The notes: generated from the sequence alone by a model not told the origin. DNA of 64,000 bases from Proteus terrae subsp. cibarius (GCF_011045835.1 NZ_CP047349.1:1798001-1862000), one strand, 5' to 3'; counted from the first letter of the stretch, positions 16,573 through 27,083 are shown. Numbers and translations are program-made.

Positions 16573-18075
16573 ATGACTTATTTAAAACGACTGTCACTTA
16601 TCTGTGCCATTTGTTTAGGCACTTTTATGGCGACTCTTGATATTAGTATCGTCAATGTGGCTCTACCGACTATTCAAAATGATATTCATGCTGATATGGC
16701 AACCTTACAGTGGATTGTTGATGCTTATGCGCTTTGTCTATCAGCCTGTATTTTGTCATCTGGTCCTTTAAGTGATCGCTTTGGACGAAAAAAAGTGTGG
16801 CTATGGGGCGTAATTATTTTCACTTTAGGTTCAGTAATTTGTGCGATTGCGCAGCAACATGAAATATTAATTCTTGGACGTATTATTCAAGGTATTGCCG
16901 CCGCTGCACTTATTCCAGGCGCATTGTCTTTAATTACTCATGCTTTTCCTATTGATATTGAACGCGTTCGTATCATCGGAATTTGGTCTTCCGTTAGTGC
17001 GTTATCACTTATCATTGGCCCTATTTTAGGTGGGGTTTTAGTTCATGCGAGTGGTTGGGCGAGTATATTTCTTATCAATATTCCTATTGGCATTATTACC
17101 GTATTGTTAGGTTGGTATGGATTAAGTGAGAGTGCTGATCCTGAAAATGTTGCTTTAGATCCCTTCGGTCAATTAACCAGTATGTTGGGATTAGGATTGC
17201 TGACTTATGGCTTAATTGAAGCTGGATCTGTGGGATGGACACATTATAGAACGTTATCAACGCTGATTGCAGGTGTTATATTTCTTACCCTTTTCTTAAT
17301 AATAGAAAAACGTGTTGAGCGTCCATTATTACCACTGGTTTTATTTAAAGATCGCACATTCTTTCAATATAATCTTTCTTCTTTTACCTTAGGTTTTGCC
17401 ACATATAGTAATGTATTCTTTATCGCTTTCTTTTTACAAAAGGCACAAGGCTGGAGTGCATTAGAAACTGGTTGGAGAATGGCACCGGAGTTTATTGCAA
17501 TGGCACTATTTTCTATGTCTTTTGGACGACTCTCTTCTTATTTCTCAGTCAGAAAATTGATGATTTGTGGTTTCTTATTTATCGCCATTTCTTCTTGTTT
17601 ATTAGCGACATTAGCAACTAATAGCCACTATGGAATAACAGGAAGCTATCTCTTTGTATTAGGTGCCGGAATGGGATTATCAACGCCAGCAATAGGTGCT
17701 TTAGTGATGAAAAGTGTGCCAGCATCTCGTTCTGGTATGGCGTCAGCAACCATGAATGCACTAAGACAAACCGGTATGACGATGGGAATTGCTTTATTAG
17801 GTACATTGATGGTGCAACAAGCAATCCATTATATGGTTATTCAAAGCCAGGTATTGGGAATATCTGTAAACTATATCGATATTGTTAGTTTAGTGACTGA
17901 AAATACAACAAATAATTTAGACAAAGGATTTGTCACTTTGCTACCAGAGGCATTTAATTCGGGATTTGCTTATGCGATTGTAACCGCAGGGATCTCGTGT
18001 TTTGTGACACTATTTATTGTGCTCTTTCCTGTTAAAGTAAAACATAATGCACTTACTCAACAAATCACAAATTAA
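16573..18075 (+). CDS. DHA2-family (EmrB/QacA-type) MFS multidrug efflux pump
   Basis: A 500-residue, 14-helix-type inner-membrane transporter. Start at ATG 16573 (MTYLKRLSLICAI) with AAGG upstream; the frame extension to 16510 lies in the promoter. Diagnostic motifs: LDISIVNVALPTIQ in helix 1 (the D1 motif of DHA2 pumps), GPLSDRFGRKKVW (motif A) and LSLIIGPILGGVLV (motif C of drug:H+ antiporters). Regulated by the divergent TetR protein. Its stop is only 4 bp from the stop of the convergent LysR gene, without a visible terminator. Confidence 0.9.
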   Translation: MTYLKRLSLICAICLGTFMATLDISIVNVALPTIQNDIHADMATLQWIVDAYALCLSACILSSGPLSDRFGRKKVWLWGVIIFTLGSVICAIAQQHEILILGRIIQGIAAAALIPGALSLITHAFPIDIERVRIIGIWSSVSALSLIIGPILGGVLVHASGWASIFLINIPIGIITVLLGWYGLSESADPENVALDPFGQLTSMLGLGLLTYGLIEAGSVGWTHYRTLSTLIAGVIFLTLFLIIEKRVERPLLPLVLFKDRTFFQYNLSSFTLGFATYSNVFFIAFFLQKAQGWSALETGWRMAPEFIAMALFSMSFGRLSSYFSVRKLMICGFLFIAISSCLLATLATNSHYGITGSYLFVLGAGMGLSTPAIGALVMKSVPASRSGMASATMNALRQTGMTMGIALLGTLMVQQAIHYMVIQSQVLGISVNYIDIVSLVTENTTNNLDKGFVTLLPEAFNSGFAYAIVTAGISCFVTLFIVLFPVKVKHNALTQQITN

Positions 18076-18079
18076 TAAG

Positions 18080-19024
18080 TTATAAACGTTGAGAGAGAAA
18101 CTCAAGAAAAGACTCAATATTACGTGAAAGAGAGCTACGAGTTGCATATATTGCCACTAAATTAATTGTTGCGGGTTGTTGAGGAAACTCAATAGCCCGT
18201 ATTTTCCCCGCTTCAATCATATCAAGACAGCAATGTTCGGCTAAAATAGCAAATCCCAACCCTTTTAATACTGCTGATTTTGCTAATATGGCACTGTTTA
18301 CTCGGTAATTGCTGTTAATGGTTATTTTTATCGGTTTTTTATCTTCATCCATAAATATCCAAGGTTGCCCTTCTAGTGCGCTTAAACTAGAAATACAAGG
18401 AAATTTGCTTAATTGTTCTATATGTGTGGGTATTCCTGTTTTTTCTAATAATTCATTAGATGCCACAACAATACTGCGCCATGATTTAATTAAGCGAGAG
18501 TGATAGCTACTATCCGCTAAATTTCCACGATGAAAAGTTAATAGCAAATCAATATCATCATCGATGATATTTCTTGGCATTAATTGGGTATCACATTGAA
18601 TAAGTAAATTAGGATGAAGTACAGCAAAGTCAGCCAAAATATCACCAAGTAACTCACTACCATATTCGCTAGGAATAGTTAAACGAAAAGTGCCCGTTAA
18701 TGGCCCATCACTTGTGATATTGCTTACAACATTATCCAACTCGGTTAAGGTTTTCTTTCCTTGTTGATAGAGTATTTTACCTTGTTCCGTAAGGCGCATC
18801 TTTCGAGTTGTTCTATCAATAAGTTTACAATTGAGTTGCTGTTCAAGCTGTTTAATTGCACGACTGATATTTGAGGTAGGCATAGATAATAGCCGAGCAG
18901 CGGCTGCAAATTGCCCTTGCTCTGCTACAGCAGAAAAAATACGTAATAAATTAAGATCGATTTGCATAAATAATTCACTGCCTACGGTAATTCTATTACT
19001 CAATATAGGCAGTGTATCATTCAT
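18080..19024 (-). CDS. LysR-family regulator
   Basis: A 314-residue protein with an N-terminal winged HTH (DLNLLRIFSAVAEQGQFAAAARLLSMPTSNISRAIKQLEQQLNCKLIDRTTRKMRLTEQG) and a LysR substrate-binding domain. An alternative start at 18967 (MQIDLNLL) gives the common 295-residue length, but the 19024 ATG has the better purine-rich stretch upstream. It lies 21 bp downstream of the divergent accA copy on the same strand and is probably co-transcribed with it. Target genes unknown. Confidence 0.85.
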   Translation of the reverse strand: MNDTLPILSNRITVGSELFMQIDLNLLRIFSAVAEQGQFAAAARLLSMPTSNISRAIKQLEQQLNCKLIDRTTRKMRLTEQGKILYQQGKKTLTELDNVVSNITSDGPLTGTFRLTIPSEYGSELLGDILADFAVLHPNLLIQCDTQLMPRNIIDDDIDLLLTFHRGNLADSSYHSRLIKSWRSIVVASNELLEKTGIPTHIEQLSKFPCISSLSALEGQPWIFMDEDKKPIKITINSNYRVNSAILAKSAVLKGLGFAILAEHCCLDMIEAGKIRAIEFPQQPATINLVAIYATRSSLSRNIESFLEFLSQRL

Positions 19025-19045
19025 TCTCTTTTCTCTCGTTAATAA

Positions 19046-20008
19046 TTAACAGTAACCATGAGACATGAGTTTTTGATAGCGTTTATCTAAAAGTTCTTCG
19101 GTTGAGTAACTTTTTAATAATGCTAAATCAGTTAATAACTGTTGTTTAAGAAATTCTGCAGCTTGTTGGTGATCACGATGGGCTCCACCTAAGGGTTCGG
19201 GAATAATGGCATCGATAATGCCTAATGCTTGTAATTTAGGAGCAGTCATTCCCATCGTTTCTGCTGCAATTGGTGCTTTATCAGAACTTTTCCATAAAAT
19301 AGAAGCACATCCTTCTGGTGAAATTGCCGCATAAGTGCTGTATTGCAACATATTAACTTTATCACCAACACCAATGGCTAACGCACCGCCAGAGAATCCC
19401 TCACCCGTAATAGTACAAATAATCGGTGTTTTTAATCGTGACATTTCAAGAATGTTACGAGCAATCGCTTCTGCTTGTCCGCGCTCTTCAGCGCCGACAC
19501 CAGGATAAGCGCCTGTAGAATCAATAAAAATAATGACAGGTAGATGAAAGCGTTCTGCCATTTTCATTAAACGTAATGCTTTTCTGTAACCTTCTGGCGA
19601 TGGCATACCAAAATTGCGAAGAATTTTTTCTTTTGTATCACGGCCTTTTTGTTGCCCTATCACCATGACTGGCATTTTGTCTAAACGCGCTAAACCCGCA
19701 ACAATCGCTTTATCATCGGCATAAGCTCTATCACCCGCCAACTCCTGAAAGTCAGTAAAAATCGCTTTAAGATAGTCAAGAGTATATGGGCGCATGGGGT
19801 GACGAGCGAGTTGTACAATTTCCCAAGCACCTAAATCAGTAAAAATAGATTTTGTTAGCGAAAGGCTTTTCTGCCTTAAACGTGCAATTTCTTCATCTAA
19901 ATTAATACCTGTTGGTTCATCTTGAGATTGCTTAAAGGTGAGCAATGCATCTATTTTTTCGTCTAATTCCACAATAGGTTTTTCAAATTCAAGATGAATA
20001 AAAGACAT
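19046..20008 (-). CDS. accA: Acetyl-CoA carboxylase carboxyltransferase alpha subunit, divergent paralogue
   Basis: A 320-residue protein that aligns end to end with E. coli Acc[96 protein letters not shown]. It carries changes in normally fixed sites: [10 protein letters not shown] instead of FIDTPGAYPG, and GEGFSGGAL instead of GEGGSGGAL (Phe205 replaces a Gly). The SGG pair used as oxyanion hole is kept. accA normally sits beside dnaE; here it sits with a LysR gene and exporters, so it is probably a second, specialised copy. TGAGG precedes the ATG. No accD is nearby. Confidence 0.88.
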   Translation of the reverse strand: MSFIHLEFEKPIVELDEKIDALLTFKQSQDEPTGINLDEEIARLRQKSLSLTKSIFTDLGAWEIVQLARHPMRPYTLDYLKAIFTDFQELAGDRAYADDKAIVAGLARLDKMPVMVIGQQKGRDTKEKILRNFGMPSPEGYRKALRLMKMAERFHLPVIIFIDSTGAYPGVGAEERGQAEAIARNILEMSRLKTPIICTITGEGFSGGALAIGVGDKVNMLQYSTYAAISPEGCASILWKSSDKAPIAAETMGMTAPKLQALGIIDAIIPEPLGGAHRDHQQAAEFLKQQLLTDLALLKSYSTEELLDKRYQKLMSHGYC

Positions 20009-20310
20009 AACGACCTCAGATTTAGTGCAGTAAATAAAACAGTAATTAGGTCAGTTTAGAAAAAATAATAATGTGGTGATAGAGAGGAATTTGATAAATA
20101 CTATTATCAAAAATGGGATAATTAAATATTACTACAAGGTCAGCAAGAAAAAATACAAGATCAAAAAGAGCTTTTTTGCTGACTTAAAGCTATACAGCAA
20201 TTAGTAAGTCATGTATTAATATACAGTGCGAATTTGTTCTTTTTTCACCCGTAGAAAACGCATAAATTATAAAACACTCCATAAAATACAAATAATTAGA
20301 AAAAAATAAT
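20009..20310. other. Divergent AT-rich intergenic region
   Basis: About 300 bp between the accA-type gene and ydeE. It must contain both promoters, but no well-spaced hexamer pair or strong palindrome stood out, and no ORF with a ribosome binding site was found. Confidence 0.4.
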
Positions 20311-21498
20311 ATGTTCTCAAAAAAAACACGATCAACAACTGCATTACTATTTTCATCACTTCTTCTCACAATAGGAAGAGGTGCAACATTACCGTTTATG
20401 GCGATCTATTTATCGCGGGAGTATCAATTACCTGTCGATGATATTGGTATTGCGATGTCTATTGCATTAACAACAGGTATCTTTTTCAGCCTTGGCTTTG
20501 GAATGCTTGCTGATAAATTTGAAAAAAAACGTTATATGCTACTATCTATTATAACGTTTATCTTTGGCTTTGCCGCAATACCGATGGTTCATAGCACTGT
20601 TTTAGTGGTTATTTTTTTCTCGGTGATTAACTGCTCTTATTTAGTATTTTCAACTGTGTTAAAGGCCTATTTTTCTGAAACTTTATCGGTTTCAGCGAAA
20701 CCTAAAATATTCTCTCTAAACTATACCTTTATTAATATGGGGTGGACGGTGGGTCCTCCGATTGGCACCTTATTATTAATGTATGGAACTCAATTGCCCT
20801 TCTGGCTTGCAGCTATTTCTGCTAGTGTTCCACTTTTTATGATCCAGTTATTTGTTCAGCGTTCTAAAGCAATAAATGCGGGTGAAGAAAATAGTGTGAA
20901 GTGGGACCCGAAAATAATGCTAAAAGACAGAGCATTAAGTTGGTTTGTACTCTCGACTTTTTTCGGTACATTAACGTTTGGCTCTTTTGCGTCATGTATT
21001 TCGCAATATATTTTAGTGGCTTACGATGCAAAGTTGGCAGAGTCTGTTATTGCGGTTGTATTACCTGTAAACGCTGCCATTGTCGTCTCTCTACAATATA
21101 TTGTCGGTAAACATGTGACAGCTGAAAGGCTACGTAAATTAATGACGCTTGGTACTCTATTTTTTATGGTGGGCTTACTTGGTTTTATGTTTGCAGGCAA
21201 CAATTTAATCTTTTGGGCATTAGCTATCGCTGTATTTACCTTGGGTGAATTAATTTATGCACCTGGTGAGTATATGATGATTGATAACATTGCCCCATTA
21301 GGAATGAAAGCAAGTTATTTTTCGGCTCAGTCATTAGGTTGGTTGGGTGCTGCACTTAATCCATTAGCTAGTGGTTTTATTTTGACTTCATTCCCTCCTG
21401 TCTCTTTATTTGCGATTTTAATGGTGATTTGTGGTCTTGCTTGGTTTTGTATGATCCAAGGAATGAATGTAAGTCAAAAAAGAGCCATTGCACTGTAG
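20311..21498 (+). CDS. ydeE: MFS transporter YdeE
   Basis: A 395-residue, 12-helix MFS protein. It matches E. coli YdeE closely at RSTTALLFSSLLLTIGRGATLPFMAIYLSREY, GMLADKFEKKRYMLL, NYTFINMGWTVGPPIGTLL, SQYILVAYDAK and APGEYMMIDNIAPLGMKASYFSAQSLGWLGAALNPL. E. coli YdeE exports dipeptides. The ATG lacks a strong Shine-Dalgarno but aligns with the family start. Monocistronic: divergent promoter region upstream, terminator downstream. Confidence 0.92.
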   Translation: MFSKKTRSTTALLFSSLLLTIGRGATLPFMAIYLSREYQLPVDDIGIAMSIALTTGIFFSLGFGMLADKFEKKRYMLLSIITFIFGFAAIPMVHSTVLVVIFFSVINCSYLVFSTVLKAYFSETLSVSAKPKIFSLNYTFINMGWTVGPPIGTLLLMYGTQLPFWLAAISASVPLFMIQLFVQRSKAINAGEENSVKWDPKIMLKDRALSWFVLSTFFGTLTFGSFASCISQYILVAYDAKLAESVIAVVLPVNAAIVVSLQYIVGKHVTAERLRKLMTLGTLFFMVGLLGFMFAGNNLIFWALAIAVFTLGELIYAPGEYMMIDNIAPLGMKASYFSAQSLGWLGAALNPLASGFILTSFPPVSLFAILMVICGLAWFCMIQGMNVSQKRAIAL

Positions 21499-21522
21499 TT
21501 TGGATGGTTAATTAGCATAAAT

Positions 21523-21551
21523 AAAAAAGACATCCCAATGGATGTCTTTTT
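21523..21551. terminator. Bidirectional terminator after ydeE
   Basis: Stem GACATCC / GGATGTC with loop CAAT, flanked by A-run and T-run, between two convergent genes. Confidence 0.85.
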
Positions 21552-21596
21552 ATATGGAATTCTTTTGCGAGTAAACCACGACTGCTAATAATAAGG

Positions 21597-22133
21597 TTAT
21601 TTAGATGTTCTTTTTAGTATGGTTTCAATGCTAATGGGGAAAAAGTCATTTACGTCGACACCGACATTCATTGCGCTTTTTCCTAAAACATCTAAACGTT
21701 TACGTTGAGAGGGATCTTTTTGTGAATTATGGACATGACCATATAAATGAATAGAATCACGGAAAAACCCCGCCCATTCCAATATAGGATAATGAAACAT
21801 TACAATTTTTCTTTTTTTATAATCCAACTCAAAATAATCTTTTACCCATTCAAATGCTGATGCATCAAATTCCGGATCGTCTAGAAATTTGTCGTGATTT
21901 CCGCGGATAAGGTACTTTTTACCTTTTAATCGACGCAAGATTTGATTGGCATCTCGCCCTGTTCCTCGATAAAGAAAATCACCTAAAATGTAGATTTCGT
22001 CATTATCAGAGACGTAAGCATTCCAATTATGAATTAGAGTATCATTCATATGACTAACACTATTGAATGGGCGATCACAAAGATTGAGGATGTTTGAATG
22101 GCAAAAATGTGTATCAGAAGTAAAATAAATCAT
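21597..22133 (-). CDS. Calcineurin-like metallophosphoesterase
   Basis: A 178-residue protein with all metallophosphoesterase motifs in order: DTHFCHSN (DxH), GDFLYRGTG (GD), RGNHDKF (GNHD), MFHYPILEW (H) and YGHVHNS (GHxH). It is a compact single-domain enzyme binding two metals. Such small members are phosphodiesterases or phosphatases of undetermined substrate. It stands alone, with a modest AAGAAAT before the ATG. Confidence 0.85.
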   Translation of the reverse strand: MIYFTSDTHFCHSNILNLCDRPFNSVSHMNDTLIHNWNAYVSDNDEIYILGDFLYRGTGRDANQILRRLKGKKYLIRGNHDKFLDDPEFDASAFEWVKDYFELDYKKRKIVMFHYPILEWAGFFRDSIHLYGHVHNSQKDPSQRKRLDVLGKSAMNVGVDVNDFFPISIETILKRTSK

Positions 22134-22265
22134 AGTAATTTCTTAATAAGTAATAGAATTCTCAACCTTAAGAAAATATTTTCCCTCGGTCTGTATAGTG
22201 ATATTTTTTCAAAATAATTTCCTCCTTTAGTTAAAAATTAAACGATAAGCACAATATTATCTGTC

Positions 22266-23111
22266 TTATTGTCGTTGATGTTGTTTACGGTAACCAGATA
22301 GAGAATTACCTGTTTCTCTTTTAAAGTATCGGCATAAATAAGAGGGATCATCAAAATGAAGTTTTATTGATAACTCATTTACCGAAAGCGAAGTGTGCAT
22401 TAATAATGCTTTTATTTCAAGAGTAACTTGACGGTTAATCAAGGTCTTAGGTGCATCATTAAAAAATTGCTTTGTTATTTGTGATAAATAAAAGGGTGTA
22501 ATATTAAGCTTATTTGCATAAAAAGCCACCTCTCTATGCTCTAAACAATGCTTTCCAATCAATTCCCAAAACTGCCAGCAAAGTTTTTCTTTACGACTAA
22601 ATTCTTTTTTAGCGATAGAAAAATGAGCAGGTATTGATTCAGTAATAGCAAAAAAGAGATTTTGTAAGTGATTTTTTAACATCAATTTTCTGTGTTCAGA
22701 ATAACGGTTATCTATATATTTTAGTTGTTGAGTCCATCTATTTAAGGCTTCATATTGCTCTTTTTGTGGGTGGCAAACAGGATTTTCATGAAGAAAAGAA
22801 AATAAAGTATTAGAAAGAGAATAAGCAATTTCTGAGGCAAAAGATTTATCGAGAAAACAATAGAATAAGCGAAAGTTTGCCGACTTTTGACTCAAAATTG
22901 TCATCATATCATCGCCTAATATAAGAATATCATTCGCTTTGATTGCTTGCTTTTGAAAACCTATATTGATTATTGCCCTGCCTTCTAAACAAATCATAAC
23001 CACAATATAAGATAGTGGTAGAGGGTAATCGATTTCATTCGCCATATCACTTTCGCCTATTATGACATGTTGTGATGATGCATTAAGTTGTGGCAACACT
23101 TGACTCAACAT
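22266..23111 (-). CDS. AraC-family regulator
   Basis: A 281-residue protein with a cupin-like N-terminal sensor region (residues ~1-150) and a C-terminal double-HTH AraC domain: [36 protein letters not shown], then [36 protein letters not shown]. The target is not evident; neighbours are a phosphoesterase and a divergently placed acetyltransferase. Confidence 0.88.
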   Translation of the reverse strand: MLSQVLPQLNASSQHVIIGESDMANEIDYPLPLSYIVVMICLEGRAIINIGFQKQAIKANDILILGDDMMTILSQKSANFRLFYCFLDKSFASEIAYSLSNTLFSFLHENPVCHPQKEQYEALNRWTQQLKYIDNRYSEHRKLMLKNHLQNLFFAITESIPAHFSIAKKEFSRKEKLCWQFWELIGKHCLEHREVAFYANKLNITPFYLSQITKQFFNDAPKTLINRQVTLEIKALLMHTSLSVNELSIKLHFDDPSYLCRYFKRETGNSLSGYRKQHQRQ

Positions 23112-23332
23112 AAATCAATTACCTTCTTTTAATTTTATCTAGCCCATTTGCTGTTTTTATATTTGACGATATTAAACTTAATAACAAGTATTTCCTTTTA
23201 TTTAGTTGTAAAAAGTACCGATTTTGCCTCTTTTATGACATTCGGTTCTTTATTTCTTTTCTTTAGAATACACACATCTTAAAGACGTAAGATAAATTGC
23301 AAAGTATTTAAAAAATAAGAGAAGTCATTGAA

Positions 23333-23890
23333 ATGAAAACATTAAAAACAGAAAGACTTGTATTGCGCCCTTGGAAACTTTCTGATGCGTCAAGTTTGTA
23401 TCAAAATGCAAAAGATGAGCGTGTTGGTCCAATTGCAGGTTGGCCAGTACATAAAAGTGTTGAAGAAAGTGCCGAAATTATTCGAGCTATATTTATGCGC
23501 GACGAAGTTTATGCCGTTACGTTAATTAATGATGACCAAGCTATCGGCTTGGTCGGATTATCTTTCGCAAATGAGAGTAATTTCCCAATTGGAGATAATG
23601 ATGCTGAAGTCTCTTATTGGATTGGAGTACCATTTTGGGGTAAAGGTTTAATACCTGAAGCTGTAAAAGAAATTAGTCGACATAGTTTTGAAACATTGGA
23701 GTTGGATAATTTATGGTGTGGTTATTTCGCTGATAATGAGAAGTCGCAAAAAGTACAAGAGAAATGCGGATTTAAATTTCATCACGTTATTGAAGAGCAA
23801 TATGCAGAATTTTTAGATGAAGTGAAAATTGAAAATATTTGTCGCTTAACTAAAGATGAATGGATTGAGATCCAAAAACAGATCGATTAA
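23333..23890 (+). CDS. GNAT acetyltransferase (RimJ/RimL-type)
   Basis: A 185-residue acetyltransferase opening MKTLKTERLVLRPWKLSDA, the standard start of the RimJ/RimL branch. The acetyl-CoA-binding stretch is SYWIGVPFWGKGLIPEAVKEI, and FETLELDNLWCGYFADNEKSQKVQEKCGFKFHH follows. The acceptor could be a protein N-terminus or a small amine. It diverges from the AraC gene (221-bp gap), so regulation by it is possible but unproven. Confidence 0.88.
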   Translation: MKTLKTERLVLRPWKLSDASSLYQNAKDERVGPIAGWPVHKSVEESAEIIRAIFMRDEVYAVTLINDDQAIGLVGLSFANESNFPIGDNDAEVSYWIGVPFWGKGLIPEAVKEISRHSFETLELDNLWCGYFADNEKSQKVQEKCGFKFHHVIEEQYAEFLDEVKIENICRLTKDEWIEIQKQID

Positions 23891-23893
23891 AAC

Positions 23894-23946
23894 AAAAACA
23901 CCAGACTGTGAAATCTACATTATCTGGTGTTTTTTTAATATTAACA
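23894..23946. terminator. Bidirectional terminator between the GNAT and PLP-enzyme genes
   Basis: Inverted repeat ACACCAGA / TCTGGTGT with a ~27-nt loop, followed by T-runs on both strands, between convergent genes. Confidence 0.7.
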
Positions 23947-23957
23947 CGGCTATTTAA

Positions 23958-25241
23958 TTAAGCACTTACTAATGCTTGGGATAAATCAGCAATTAAGTCT
24001 TGTGGATTTTCTATACCAATCGATAAACGAATTGTAGTGTCTTGAATACCAATGCTATGGCGTAATGTCATTGGTACCCCCGAATGCGTTGTTGACCCCG
24101 GATGACAAGCTAGAGATTCTGTTCCCCCCAGACTTACTGCAAGTTTAAAAATTTTCATTGCATTAAGAAAACGGAAAGCTTCACTTTCTCCGCCCACAAT
24201 ATCAAAAGAGAACGTTGATCCTGCACCAGTGCATTGTTTGGCAAAAACCTGAGCTTCAACAGAATTTTTATCTGCAAAAGGTAAATAATGAATTGCTTTT
24301 ACTTTTTCATGGCCACGCAGAAATTCTGCAACTAATAACGCATTCTGATTGGCTTTTTCCATTCTAATTTGTAACGTTTCTAAAGAACGGCCTAGCATCC
24401 AGCAAGAATGTGGATCAAGTTGTGTTCCTATTGCACCTCTTAGTAATCTGATTTGATTAATCAGTTCACGAGAGCCCATAGCCGCACCGGCAACTAAATC
24501 CGAATGACCCCCAACATATTTAGTTAAAGAGTAAACTGAAATATCAGCGCCTTGTTCTATTGGATGTTGATATACAGGGCCTAGTAATGTGTTATCACAA
24601 ACGATGATAGGACGATAACCTTGCGTTTTTTCTAATTGGTCAGCAACATTTTTTAATGCTTCAATATCTACTAAGGAATTAGTTGGGTTTGCAGGAGTTT
24701 CTGCAAAAATAACGGAGACACGCCCTTTTTGACGGGCTACATTAGCTTGTTCTTGAATAAGTGAGAAGTTTATTCCATCAGTAAATGGTGTGGCTTGAAT
24801 ACCAAACTTAGCAAGTGTTTTAGCAATTAAGGTCTCAGTTCCGCCATAAAGTGGCTGTGAGTGTAAAATAACATCACCGGGTTGCGTTAATGCCATTAAT
24901 GTTGTGGTAATTGCGGACATTCCTGATGAAAATAATACACAAGATTGCGTATTTTCATAAACAGCTAATCTGTCTTCAACAATCTCACTATTAGGTTGAT
25001 TAAAGCGAGAATAAACTAAACCTGCTTTTTCGCCTTCAGGTAAAGGTTTTCTACCACTTACGGTATCAAAAAAAGCTTTACCCTCTTCAGCACTTTTAAA
25101 AATAAAGGTAGATGTTAAAAATACAGGTGGTTTAACTGAGCCTTCAGAGAGTAATGGATCATAGCCATAGCTCATCATTAGTGTTTCTGGGGATAATTTA
25201 TGTTCGCCGATATATTGTTTTTTCAGTTGAGAGTCAGTCAT
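23958..25241 (-). CDS. Cys/Met-metabolism PLP enzyme (cystathionine gamma-synthase/methionine gamma-lyase family)
   Basis: About 427 residues from the ATG at 25241 ([10 protein letters not shown]); an upstream in-frame ATG at 25295 has no ribosome binding site. Fold-type I PLP signatures: [59 protein letters not shown] and the PLP-lysine segment [16 protein letters not shown]. The C-terminal [15 protein letters not shown] is typical. The family includes cystathionine gamma-synthase, gamma-lyases and O-acylhomoserine sulfhydrylases; sequence alone does not decide. A methionine-type binding lipoprotein lies 280 bp upstream on the same strand. Confidence 0.85.
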   Translation of the reverse strand: MTDSQLKKQYIGEHKLSPETLMMSYGYDPLLSEGSVKPPVFLTSTFIFKSAEEGKAFFDTVSGRKPLPEGEKAGLVYSRFNQPNSEIVEDRLAVYENTQSCVLFSSGMSAITTTLMALTQPGDVILHSQPLYGGTETLIAKTLAKFGIQATPFTDGINFSLIQEQANVARQKGRVSVIFAETPANPTNSLVDIEALKNVADQLEKTQGYRPIIVCDNTLLGPVYQHPIEQGADISVYSLTKYVGGHSDLVAGAAMGSRELINQIRLLRGAIGTQLDPHSCWMLGRSLETLQIRMEKANQNALLVAEFLRGHEKVKAIHYLPFADKNSVEAQVFAKQCTGAGSTFSFDIVGGESEAFRFLNAMKIFKLAVSLGGTESLACHPGSTTHSGVPMTLRHSIGIQDTTIRLSIGIENPQDLIADLSQALVSA

Positions 25242-25521
25242 TTTTTTATTTCTTATGTTTAATGAAGGATCTTTATCATACTGAAAAAAATTCATGTTGT
25301 TAGAATGTTTTATATAGAATAAAAACCACTAGTTATATAAAAATAACGAGCTCTAACATAAAGATAACTTTAAATAAAAAGTTCTATCCATTCATTAGTG
25401 TTTAATCAAGGTGATTTAATTAAATAAAAGTTGATTATTCTAGTTAAAAAGAAGGGAAAAAGCAGGAAAACTTAAAGATAAAAAGAATGAACACCTCTTT
25501 TTACCTTTAAGTTAAAGGATG

Positions 25522-26322
25522 TTACCAAGCTCTTACAGCATCACCTTTATACATTTCTTTGAATTTTAGCTCGATTTGTCTTGAATGCAGAACTGAAACC
25601 AGTTTTTTTATATTTTCATCATTTTTATTATCTTCACGCGTAACAATAACATTAGCATAAGGTGAGTTTTTATTTTCTAAGATCAATCCATCACGAGTCG
25701 CAATTAGCCCCACTTGGGATGAAAAGTTATTGTTGATTATAACCATTGTGACATTTGGATCATTTAATGCTTCGGTAAGTTTAGGTGAGTCAACTTCAAC
25801 AAAAGTAATATCTTTTGGGTTATAGATAATATCGTCTACTGTTGGTGTGAAACCAACACTATCGTTAAGAGTAATGAGATGATTTTCTGCTAGTAATAAA
25901 AGTGCACGCCCTTTCATACTAACTTCATTTGAAATTGCAACAACATCACCGGGCTTTAATTCATTTATATCGCTAATTTTTTTAGAGTATGCGGCTAAAG
26001 GAAAGATATATGTTTTACTGGCAATATGAAATTGGTAGCCATGCTCTTTCATTTGAGCTTGAAGATAAGGAATGGATTGAAACGCATTTGCATCAACTTC
26101 TTTATCGTTCAATGCCTTATTAGGTTGAACATAATCATTGAAAGCAACAATCTCAACATCTAATCCTTCAGTTAATTTCGCTAAACGAATAACTTCATCC
26201 CAAATCACTTGATCAGGCCCTGTATTAATTGCCACTTTTATTCTATGCGTATCTTCTTGTGAGCAAGATACAGTAAATAGTGATATTGAGGCTAGAAGTA
26301 AACCTGTAATAATTTCCTTCAT
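25522..26322 (-). CDS. MetQ/NlpA-family substrate-binding lipoprotein
   Basis: A 266-residue protein with a lipoprotein signal (hydrophobic stretch, then FTVSC, lipidated Cys20 followed by Ser). The body matches the MetQ/NlpA family: KVAINTGPDQVIWDEVIRLAK, VDANAFQSIPYLQAQMKEHGY, and a C-terminal PYANVIVTREDNKND. MetQ delivers methionine to MetNI. No metN or metI gene is nearby, so it is an orphan like NlpA and may share an importer encoded elsewhere. It precedes the PLP enzyme on the same strand. Confidence 0.87.
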   Translation of the reverse strand: MKEIITGLLLASISLFTVSCSQEDTHRIKVAINTGPDQVIWDEVIRLAKLTEGLDVEIVAFNDYVQPNKALNDKEVDANAFQSIPYLQAQMKEHGYQFHIASKTYIFPLAAYSKKISDINELKPGDVVAISNEVSMKGRALLLLAENHLITLNDSVGFTPTVDDIIYNPKDITFVEVDSPKLTEALNDPNVTMVIINNNFSSQVGLIATRDGLILENKNSPYANVIVTREDNKNDENIKKLVSVLHSRQIELKFKEMYKGDAVRAW

Positions 26323-26540
26323 ATCTCCCTCTTAAACAGATCTTGATAAAACAGCGCCATAAAAATCATTTTGATTAAGAAATATCCTAACAATAGATTA
26401 ATAACAAGGAACAAGAAATGATACAAGTGCCCAATGCATATAAAGAAAGGAATATTGTTTATATTTTTGCAATGCATTGTTTTATAAAACAAAAAAGAAA
26501 AACATCATAATGTGATGTGTTTCTTTTTTTAATTGTAGAT

Positions 26541-27083
26541 TTATTCATTAATAATTTTGTTTATACAATTATCAGAATACGCATCTTCTACGCTAAGATA
26601 GGATAATTCAGTTACACAATAGCTATTAAATTGCCATTTAAACTGAATTTCATCACCTTTCTTATTTTCTAAAATAGAATAGCTAGAGAAACGGATTGGA
26701 GTGGTTTTTTGTAAGTTGTTTCCTACCTTTTCCGCACTTAACAAAACAACATGATCTTTTTTCTCAATGAACTTGAAATCAGAGATAGTGATATCTGTGC
26801 CTTTAATCTTATTGTTGTAAAGGCTCAAAGCATTAGCATATATGGACGGAACAATATAAACTTTTTGATCGCTTCCTTTGATATAAACAGTTGCCATATC
26901 GACAGATGTTGAATCATTTAATAGTCGTTTAGACTTAACAACAACATCAGGAACACCATCACCATTAAAATCGATAAGATTTACTCCATATTCAAGTTTA
27001 ATATCTGCTGATGTTGAAGAAAATGGTAGCGATAAAAAAAGTAATCCTAGCCCAAGTTTTAATATCTTATTCATTGTATTCAC
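26541..27083 (-). CDS. Secreted protein with a DxNGDG calcium-loop motif
   Basis: A 180-residue protein with a signal peptide (KILKLGLGLLFLSLPFSSTSA, cleavage near residue 27). Just after it lies NLIDFNGDGVPDVVVKSKR, a D-x-N-G-D-G-x-x-D loop seen in FG-GAP and EF-hand-like Ca2+ sites. Two Cys near the C-terminus (YCVTELSY and DNCINKI) could form a disulfide. No specific family is recognised. It stands alone upstream of the lipoprotein gene; periplasmic or exported. Confidence 0.65.
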   Translation of the reverse strand: MNTMNKILKLGLGLLFLSLPFSSTSADIKLEYGVNLIDFNGDGVPDVVVKSKRLLNDSTSVDMATVYIKGSDQKVYIVPSIYANALSLYNNKIKGTDITISDFKFIEKKDHVVLLSAEKVGNNLQKTTPIRFSSYSILENKKGDEIQFKWQFNSYCVTELSYLSVEDAYSDNCINKIINE

